Positions 57,130-64,000 of a stretch of 64,000 nucleotides of DNA are shown one piece after another. The DNA lies in assembly GCF_020379485.1 (NCBI RefSeq), contig NC_063436.1:22380423-22444422 (forward strand). The letters run 5' to 3'. The position numbers and the translations under genes are program-made. Position 1 is the first letter of the stretch; every line of letters begins with the position of its first letter. Under the pieces are notes generated by a model. The model had not been told where the DNA came from, ran no database searches, and worked only from the letters and a program-made list of their open reading frames with translations. Origin of the DNA: Brassica napus. Its lineage: Eukaryota; Streptophyta; Magnoliopsida; Brassicales; Brassicaceae.

Positions 57130-57552
57130 ATGTTTAGAGCCATGAGCACCAGAAAAATCCACGGCGGCTACGAAAAGCTCGTGGAAGAAGAACCGATATT
57201 GAAGAAGGGCACGAGCGTTCCGGCTAGTGTTTATGGTAATTCAAGAAACCCGGTTCAAGATGCGAAGACGCCGACGTCAAAACCAACAGGTGGTTCTGTT
57301 CGTCCTTTGCTAAATTTATTCAATGTTCGTTTTCAGAGGAAGAAGAAGAAGAGTTTGGGGACGGCGAAACCAACGGGTGGTTCTGTTCATCCTTTGCTAA
57401 GTTTATTTCGTTTTCAGAGGAAAAAGAAGAAGACCAAGAATAAGAAGAGTTTGGCTACGGCGAAACCAGAGTTTGCAAGGTATATGGAGTATGTGAAGGA
57501 AGGAGGTGTGCGGGATCCGAATTCTAACGCACCTGTGATTCATTACAGATAG
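57130..57552 (+). CDS. Small basic protein of unknown function (At3g50900-like)
   Basis: A single-exon gene of 140 residues, starting in a good context (ACCACCATG). The N-terminus MFRAMSTRKIHGGYEKLVEE and C-terminus FARYMEYVKEGGVRDPNSNA-PVIHYR are, as I recall, conserved across a small plant-specific family with no assigned function. The middle is highly basic and is an internal duplication: KPTGGSVRPLLNLFNVRFQR-KKKKS and KPTGGSVHPLLSLFRFQRKK-KKTKNKKS, each followed by L-(G/A)-T-A-K-P. The Lys-rich runs could serve as nuclear localisation signals (inference). No membrane segment or known domain is visible. It lies between ZHD7 and the At3g50910-like gene, as in Arabidopsis. Confidence 0.85.
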   Translation: MFRAMSTRKIHGGYEKLVEEEPILKKGTSVPASVYGNSRNPVQDAKTPTSKPTGGSVRPLLNLFNVRFQRKKKKSLGTAKPTGGSVHPLLSLFRFQRKKKKTKNKKSLATAKPEFARYMEYVKEGGVRDPNSNAPVIHYR

Positions 57553-59372
57553 AATCAATGAAGGAAGGATGAATAAAGACGTTCTATATTGTTTTATATA
57601 TATGTATGAGGGAAAAAACCATTGTGAAGGATCCAACATGTAAATCGGTTGTCAAGAACCCTCATGAGTCCTATATTTTGTTTCTAAAGATATTTTCACT
57701 TTTTTGGGGATCTCTACAAACCTTTGCTTTATCAAGCTTTCTATTTGTACCTTTGTTCATTATCTTATAATGAACAATTCACATTTTATCATAAAAAGAA
57801 AAGTAAAAATAAAAAACAAAACCATTTCTGTGCTCCGATTCAAAAGATGGATCCCAACTATGAACTTGTCATTTTTACTAACTCATGTAGGGGTGAAGAT
57901 CTATTTTCTCCTTCGGAACTATCATAGAGCAGAGATCAGTCCACACAGAGTTAAGATATCATTTTTCAGAAATCAGATTGTAAACGAATGTGAAAGTGTT
58001 GGTGGAATCGAAAGAGAGTATGAATAGAATGTGTATTCTCGTTGTAACTGGTTGTGTAATGTTGGTTGCTCTGATGAAAGTTATAGGTTAATTCATGTTT
58101 TTTTTGGTAATCTTAATTCATGTTGATTGCTCTCATGTTGTCACATGTGTGTTATCTTTCATGTTGTTGCTTTATATGTTGAATGGCTTTGTTATGTGGT
58201 AATGAAATGATGTTGTGTTATAAAGCCAAAAGAGATCTTAGATTAAATATAACCAACCTATGTCTTAGTCTTAGATGTTCATACATGAAAATGAGAAATT
58301 TGAACAATATATTTTAAATGTTCAAAGTAGAACAGAATGACATCCTCAATATCTGAAACAAACAGAATGACACATACAAAAGGAGAGAGACGGGTAAAAC
58401 ATGCTTTGATTTTATTTTATAAAGATATATTAATGAGAATCGAATACATTCGTTGTTGATTATATAGGAGGTCCATAGTTGTTTGCTTTGAATCATGTTC
58501 TAAATTCTAGATTTCTTAGCTTTTTAGCTATAAATTTAAAATAAAAGAAAGTTAAAAATGGCAAATGCATTTGATTTCTTCTTCTCACCAAACATTAAGA
58601 AGAGAAAGATAGTCTCCTCTTTTATAATTTTCTAAGAACAATTGTTTTTTATCAATTGTCTGAAAACTCTTTTGTTTGCATTGGGTCATGTTTAGGAATT
58701 GGCTCCAAAAAATATCAAATTCCAGATTAGGAGAAGACAAAAATAGTATTTACACATAGTATTTTAATTCAAAATGGGCTTTACAGATTCGTGAAAAGAC
58801 AAATTGGGCCATGGGGTCAAAAGGTAATAAAACCAAAACTTGCTTTAGGACCTAATGTCGCCACGTCAACGCTTTTAAGACGTAACTGAATATTCGTGAT
58901 AGGACAAGTTCATATAAGACCCACTTAGCAAGATCCCTTACACGACATCGTTTCATCTACTCTCGAAACCCTACCGTTGATTAATTTACACATAATACCC
59001 CCTCTTTATGGCGCCTACCTTCCTCGTTACGACGTTACCCATACCGCCAGAGGCTAAACTCGTCTTTTCAACTCTCTCTCTCTCTCTAAAACACACGTTT
59101 TATCTAAAATGTTCGACGACCAAGCGGAGATGATTAATTTAAAAATAAAGATAAAAAAAAAAACGAATCTGTTCAGAAACTGGTCGCCAAGAATAGGGGA
59201 AGCTTTTCAAAATCAAATAAAAGCGTGAGGTCTCTCGTTTGCATCTTCCTCCTCTTCCTCTCCATCTCTTATACGATGCCGTATCACTCTTCTACCAATC
59301 CTCTCGTCTAAACCAGGATCCACCGTTGGATCCGTTCACCTTCTTCCCCGTGGAGATCTCCTTCGCGCCTGA
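57553..59372. other. Intergenic region and 5' leader of the At3g50910-like gene
   Basis: 57553-58950 has no gene or recognised element. From about 59080 the sequence becomes rich in CT repeats, as in Arabidopsis-type core promoters. 59225-59373 is a likely leader exon ending GAG|GTAGTT. Confidence 0.5.
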
Positions 59373-59665
59373 GGTAGTTGTTCTTTTGTTCCCCCTTTGC
59401 GTTTGAGAGATTCGATCGACTTCTCGACTTAGACCTCTTTGTTAGCTTCTAGATTCTCGATTTGTACGAGCTTAGTCCTCGTTTTTAGATTCTCGCGAGC
59501 TGTTTTCTTCATATACTCTTCGAGAAATCTCAGCTGAATGAAGTTTTCGTTAGGTATATAGCTTTGTGATTGCGACGGTGTTGATTGATTTGTACCTTCT
59601 CAATTAGCTGATTTGAACTTGTGATCCGTTAGATAATCCAAGAGTTTTCATGATGCAGAGCCACC

Positions 59666-61076
59666 ATGCCTACTTTCTCTGCGATTGCTTTAGATAGAAT
59701 GATAGAGCCAGGGGCATCCACATCTGCCAATACCACCATTCCAAGCACAAACTCTCATTATTATTATCCAAAGCCACCAATATCAAACGCGGATAAAGCT
59801 AAATCACTTAACGAGAGGAGGAGGACGTTCACTCGTCCTAAGATGTCACCTGCTCTCTACGCCACTCCTGACGCAATCCCGCTACCTAACTCCCCATCTT
59901 CCTTCCCGCCGTCGCCTTATATCATCAACCACAAGTCCCGCGGGCCGCCAAGGCTTTTGAAGAGCTCTTCCGAGGCTAATGTGGCTTCCCAGCAGAAGAC
60001 AGTGGAAGATGAAGCTGCAGAGGTAAAGGCCTCACCTCGGAGGAAGTCTACTTCGTTCTCGTTTCCTGTAAGTGAGCCTACCGATGAGGATTTTGGTGGG
60101 GTTGTTGATGGTCCTTTTGGGAGTTGGTCCAATGGTTTAGAGCCTGTCACTGCCAAAGCGGAAAAGGAGAGTGAGTGTGAAGATTTCTATGACCCAGGTG
60201 AGTCAGCAAGCTTCACAAGTAACGCAGAGGTAGAGGTTGATGCTGGTGAGGAAGGCTCACAAAGACTTGCTACACCTGTGGGAGAGTTTTATGATGCTTG
60301 GGATGGTAAGTATCTTAATTTCACATTCTTGCTATGTTCTTATTGTTCCCGGGATAGTATGATCTGTCATATGTTAGAGTTCCTTATAATTTGTTGTTAT
60401 TCCAGAACTATCAACGGACAGTGGAATGCAGAGTTCAGTTAACAACATTGAATCTGAACTAAGGGAGATAAGGCTGAGTTTACTAATGGAAATTGAGAAG
60501 AGAAAACAAACAGAGGAAGCTCTAGAGCAGATGCAAACACATTGGCTGAAGCTCCGTGAGCAGCTGGCCCAGGTCGGTGTGTTCGTTCCTATCGATCCTA
60601 CCACGTCAACCAACAACATGAACCTATCGGAAGAACTACGTTGCCAACTCGAGGTTGCTAGGTTTGTCTCGGACTCTCTAAGCAGAGGTATGGCCAAGGC
60701 AGAGGCAGAGATGGCGATGGAATCAAGGCTCGAGACTAAGAACTTTGAGATTACAAGGTTGTCTGACCGTGTACACTACTACGAAGCCGTGAACCGAGAA
60801 ATGTCGCAACGAAACCAAGAGGCCATAGGTAATAGAAAAAAATCAAATGATTCTTAGTCATTTCCGTCTTTCTTGTTTGTATGAATCTGATCTCCAGCTT
60901 TGTTGATATCAGAGGTGGCACGACGAAAGAGGCAGAAGAGAAAGAAGAGGCAGAGATGGATATGGGGATCAATCGCAGCAACCATCACTCTAGGAAGCGC
61001 GGCGTTGGCATGGTCTTACATTCCTACTGCATCAAAACCATCATCCGAAGTATCACAAACTCTTAAGGATGATTAA
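59666..61076 (+). CDS. Coiled-coil protein with C-terminal membrane anchor (At3g50910-like)
   Basis: Function unknown. Three coding exons, 59666-60305, 60406-60828 and 60915-61076 by first reading; the acceptor TATCAG places exon 3 at 60913, which gives 1227 nt and 408 residues in frame. A leader intron (59374-59658, GT...CAG) probably precedes the ATG. Residues 1-210 are low-complexity, rich in Ser/Pro/Glu, with PPRLLKSSSEAN and the acidic EDFYDPGESASF. Residues about 220-350 are predicted coiled coil (ESELREIRLSLLMEIEKRKQ, EEALEQMQTHWLKLREQLAQ, RLSDRVHYYEAVNREMSQRN). Exon 3 encodes a very basic stretch (ARRKRQKRKRRQR) and then one hydrophobic segment (WIWGSIAATITLGSAALAW) with a tail of about 17 residues, the layout of a tail-anchored membrane protein. 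The likely topology is cytosolic with the C-terminus in a membrane; which membrane is not evident. Confidence 0.87.
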
Positions 61077-61464
61077 GTAAGCCTCTTGTCTTGCTTCCAT
61101 AATGGGTGTTTGATATGAGCAAGAGAAATAAGATACAGGACGTTTAGCACACGCCTTGTGAATAGAAATATATACATGTTTGGTTATTGTTTTAACCGTT
61201 CAAGATGATGTATAGCTTCCAAGTAGCTGTAATACACATGTTTTTTTTTATTACGGTGGCATACTTAAGTGGAAGCCACATTCACTAATATTTTGGTTCG
61301 TGTTACCTGTTATTAACATTCAATGTTAGCTCTCTAGTCTAAGGTGCTTGACCTTGCTATGTTTGGGGAACTAATTAAAGAATGCGAATATGCAATTTTT
61401 AAAAATTGATACAATTTTGAGTACGTTTTTTTGCGTACAATGTTGATGTAAGTTTTCCTTTTGC

Positions 61465-62429
61465 TCATCTATCGTTTCTGAACCAGTTAAGTACAACGAA
61501 AATTGCAAAAGCTAGTGTAAGTGCAGCTGCAACCAGAAACACAGATGTTTGGAGTAATATAGATGATTCGAAGGCTTCAAGGAGAAGCGAGTTCCACGTT
61601 GTGTACCAGAAGATGCAGAAACCAGAACCCACGATTGCACCAACCACCACTTGACTGCTTGTGTGAAGCTTCTGAGAAACCCTTAACCATATCTGCACAC
61701 ATCATTTTTTGCAACATTTAAATAATTGTTACAAAGCATTTGCATAAGGGATTACACATCATGTGAATTGAAACACTTACAAAATATGAACCCGTCGCGA
61801 TGATGAGGCAGCTAAGGAACAGAGAGACTTTACTGGTTCCAAACCATTCCATAACTGTAGAATAACAATACGATCCATTTGTGTTAACAGTACCATGCAT
61901 GCTAGTGAAAACAATTGATTTAACTATTTTCCAATTTTTTGTTTTTAGTTACTTACCAGACAAAACAGCAAATAGAGATATGTAAGAAATGGACTGGGCG
62001 TGACTAGATGGCATCCCGGGATCAGTTCGCGAGGTAGTAGCAGGTCTCGCTTGGTTAAGTATACGTTTGAGTACTACACAGAGAGTTGCATTCGAAACGG
62101 ATCCAATGATTCCCCACAAGGCTGTACCATCATGCCTCAGAAGAATGATGGAAGCAAACAGAATAAACACAACCCATTTGCTCTGTCATTAAATTGAAAC
62201 TCAATAAGAAACACGAAATGAATAAGATGCATTTCATGCTAACATGTTGCGTGTATCAAGGAGATTCCTTTTCACTTACAAGACGATTAACAATGGCTTC
62301 AATCCCACGACCCGCGACCATCTCGTACCGGAGCTCTGGAGACCCTTTGATGGATGCTTTTTGCTCGACCAACACAAACTGTTGTTCCCTTCCGTCTCTG
62401 CGAGCAAATCTTTTAACTAAGACGGCCAT
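61465..62429 (-). CDS. Lipid phosphate phosphatase epsilon, plastid type (At3g50920-like)
   Basis: A PAP2-family membrane enzyme that removes phosphate from phosphatidic acid to give diacylglycerol; the epsilon type acts in the plastid envelope. Four exons on the minus strand, 62280-62429, 61957-62182, 61781-61854 and 61465-61692, join to 678 nt (225 residues). Motif C1 is KRILNQARP (Lys89, Arg96), C2 is PSSHAQ (His111), C3 is RVSQKLHTSSQ (His160); all three phosphatase motifs are complete. Hydrophobic segments include WVVFILFASIILL, VSLFLSCLIIATGSYF, the AIVGSGFCIFW region and FLVAAALTLAFAIFVVL. The Arabidopsis protein is longer at the N-terminus (plastid transit peptide). Upstream, another ATG at 62482 opens MIASSLLRNSNCLPALDL but is 53 nt away and so out of frame with the body. 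The true start is therefore uncertain. Confidence 0.88.
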
Positions 62430-62516
62430 AAATCTAACGCAGGCAAACAGTTTGAATTGCGGAGGAGAGAAGACGCTATCATTACCAAAAAGGGAAACAA
62501 ATTCAACGTAAGATTA

Positions 62517-63440
62517 AAAATGTTTTTGAACGCTACAAAATAAGTAAGATGGAATCCTAACGAGACGAATAAAAAAAAAACCTGAGAGGGCTTTATTCAA
62601 TCTTCATCCTTCACGTGTTTGCTTGATATGGAATTGTAGACCTTTCGCGCATTTTAATTTATACTTGTTGGATTCTTCTTCAGTTCGTCATCCACGTGGT
62701 ATTTTGTCGAGTCAACGGTAAACCAATGATGGAGTAAACTAATGGAATTTTTTTATTACAATGTTCACATGTGCTTTTTATCTTCATAGAAAAATACAAT
62801 GCATTTTCAGCAGGGGTTATTAGTCTTATGTTTTTAATGGATTTGAAAATTCAAACGACATTCAGTAATAATTTTAGTATGATTTTAAAATATATATTTA
62901 AATCATGTGTGTTATTGGTTCTATTATTTATAATTTTTAATCCAATCATATAGATTTACAAATAAATTTTATTCCGTAAAAGATTTGAGTGGATTTTTTT
63001 GCTAAAAATATAAAGGCTTAAATTCAAAGAAAAATGTCAACATTTTTATATACTAATTAAAACAAACATGTTAGATGTGTAAATAAATATATTTTACTTG
63101 AATTTATAAATCCTATATGGATTCTTCAACCAATTAAAATGCATGAAACTATAATTAGCATTAGTGGTTTGATATCATTTAATTATATACAGACTCTATT
63201 AATATCAAAATTGGTATTAATAAGTTTATGATTCTATTAAAATCTAGTGTTTACTAATACTTGAGTTTTAAACAATTGAACTCATTAAAAAAACTTTCAA
63301 AAGACTATATATATATATCTTCTAGATTCCTAAAAGCAATATGTATAATATTTATATAGATGTTTTTAACATACAAAACATTTTGCAGTTCTTTACAAAT
63401 TTAACAATTCTCTCAATTCTTAAAATCAATAAACTCTATA
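62517..63440. other. AT-rich intergenic stretch
   Basis: Contains the phosphatase promoter at the left. From about 62810 to 63440 the sequence resembles the TGTTAGTG/GGGTTATTAG type of AT-rich TIR element (AGGGGTTATTAGTC at the left), but its right end was not resolved. No gene. Confidence 0.35.
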
Positions 63441-63444
63441 TAAA

Positions 63445-64000
63445 ATCAACAAACTTAATCTCACCAAAGAACTTTTCCAAGAGATGGTTTCTCAAGGTGC
63501 TCATCCTGATATTATGACTTATGATATTTTACTGGATGGGTTATGTGACAATGGAGAACTAGAAAAGGCATTGGAATTACTTGATCAAATGCACAAGAGT
63601 GAGATGGATCTTGATATTATTATCTATAATATCATCATTCACGAGATTTGCAATGCTAGTAAGGTTGATAATACTTGAGATATATTCTGTAGCATCTCTT
63701 TCAAAGGAGTGAAGCCTGATGTCAAAACATAAATACACTACAATGATTGGAGAACACTATGTAAGAAAGGCTTGTTGTCTAAAGCGGACATGTTGTTTAG
63801 GAAAATGGGAGAGGGTGGGATTGTGCCAAATGATTGCACGTACAAACACACTAATCCTAGATCATCTCCGAGTCCATAAGCAATTCAGTTGAAGAGGTGT
63901 GGCTTCACTAAAGATGCTTACCATAGAGATGGTTATGGATATGTTATTTGATGGTAGATTGGACAAAAGATTTTTGGATATGCTTTCATGGCAAAGATTG
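63445..64000 (+). pseudogene. PPR protein gene relic (P class, Rf-like)
   Basis: The frame opens [40 protein letters not shown] and continues with a second repeat [20 protein letters not shown], typical 35-residue pentatricopeptide repeats of the P class (...PD..TY..L..GLC..G....A..L...M). An in-frame TGA follows at 63676-63678. Further repeat text appears beyond it (GVKPDVKT, then TLCKKGLLSKADMLFRKMGE and GGIVPNDCTY) with more stops and at least one frame change. No start codon or mitochondrial signal lies to the left. The repeat wording resembles the Restorer-of-fertility-like group. It runs off the window. Confidence 0.85.

Noticed and set aside
57704..58027. 107-codon frame downstream of the At3g50900-like gene
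   Set aside because: Composition is that of AT-rich non-coding DNA, two frames overlap, and no domain or start context supports it.

Overview
This is nuclear DNA of a flowering plant in the Brassicaceae, most likely tribe Brassiceae (Brassica or Raphanus type). The evidence is spliced genes with GT-AG introns, an AT-rich intergenic background, Arabidopsis-like proteins, and transposon families typical of crucifers. From memory of the Arabidopsis map, the conserved genes follow the order of the chromosome 3 segment At3g50860 to At3g50920: AP-3 sigma adaptin (658-1789, +), the GATA factor HANABA TARANU (43266-44448, +), the zinc-finger homeodomain factor ZHD7/HB28 (55165-55896, +), a small conserved protein of unknown function (57130-57552, +), a coiled-coil protein with a C-terminal membrane anchor (59666-61076, +) and a plastid-type lipid phosphate phosphatase (61465-62429, -). 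A tRNA-Asn gene lies at 56135-56208, and a decayed PPR gene runs off the right edge. No DNA glycosylase gene (At3g50880 in Arabidopsis) was recognised between HAN and ZHD7.

Between AP-3 sigma and HAN lie about 41 kb made largely of mobile DNA. In order these are: a decayed Ty1/copia element (2006-6396); an Emigrant-like MITE (6570-9782) split by a 5'-truncated LINE; a Harbinger-like MITE; a tiny LINE tail; a 5-kb Mutator-like element (12500-17546) filled with a repeated 22-bp palindrome; Helitrons (17862-20523 and 21109-26088), the second split by a nearly full LINE; two hAT MITEs; a Harbinger-like element that also carries retroposition marks (27739-28861); a foldback MITE; a tRNA-derived SINE; further Helitron termini, minisatellites and LINE RNase H fragments. 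Just upstream of HAN sits a foldback Mutator-type MITE with telomere-like repeats (41415-42127).

Between HAN and ZHD7 a nearly intact copia element with almost identical LTRs (48384-53220) has inserted. The right 10 kb is gene-dense and almost free of transposons.

The genes do not form one pathway. HAN and ZHD7 are developmental transcription factors, AP-3 sigma acts in vacuolar sorting, and the phosphatase acts in plastid lipid metabolism. Exon boundaries were set by reading splice sites and family conservation by eye, and element boundaries by finding terminal repeats and target-site duplications; no database search was run.
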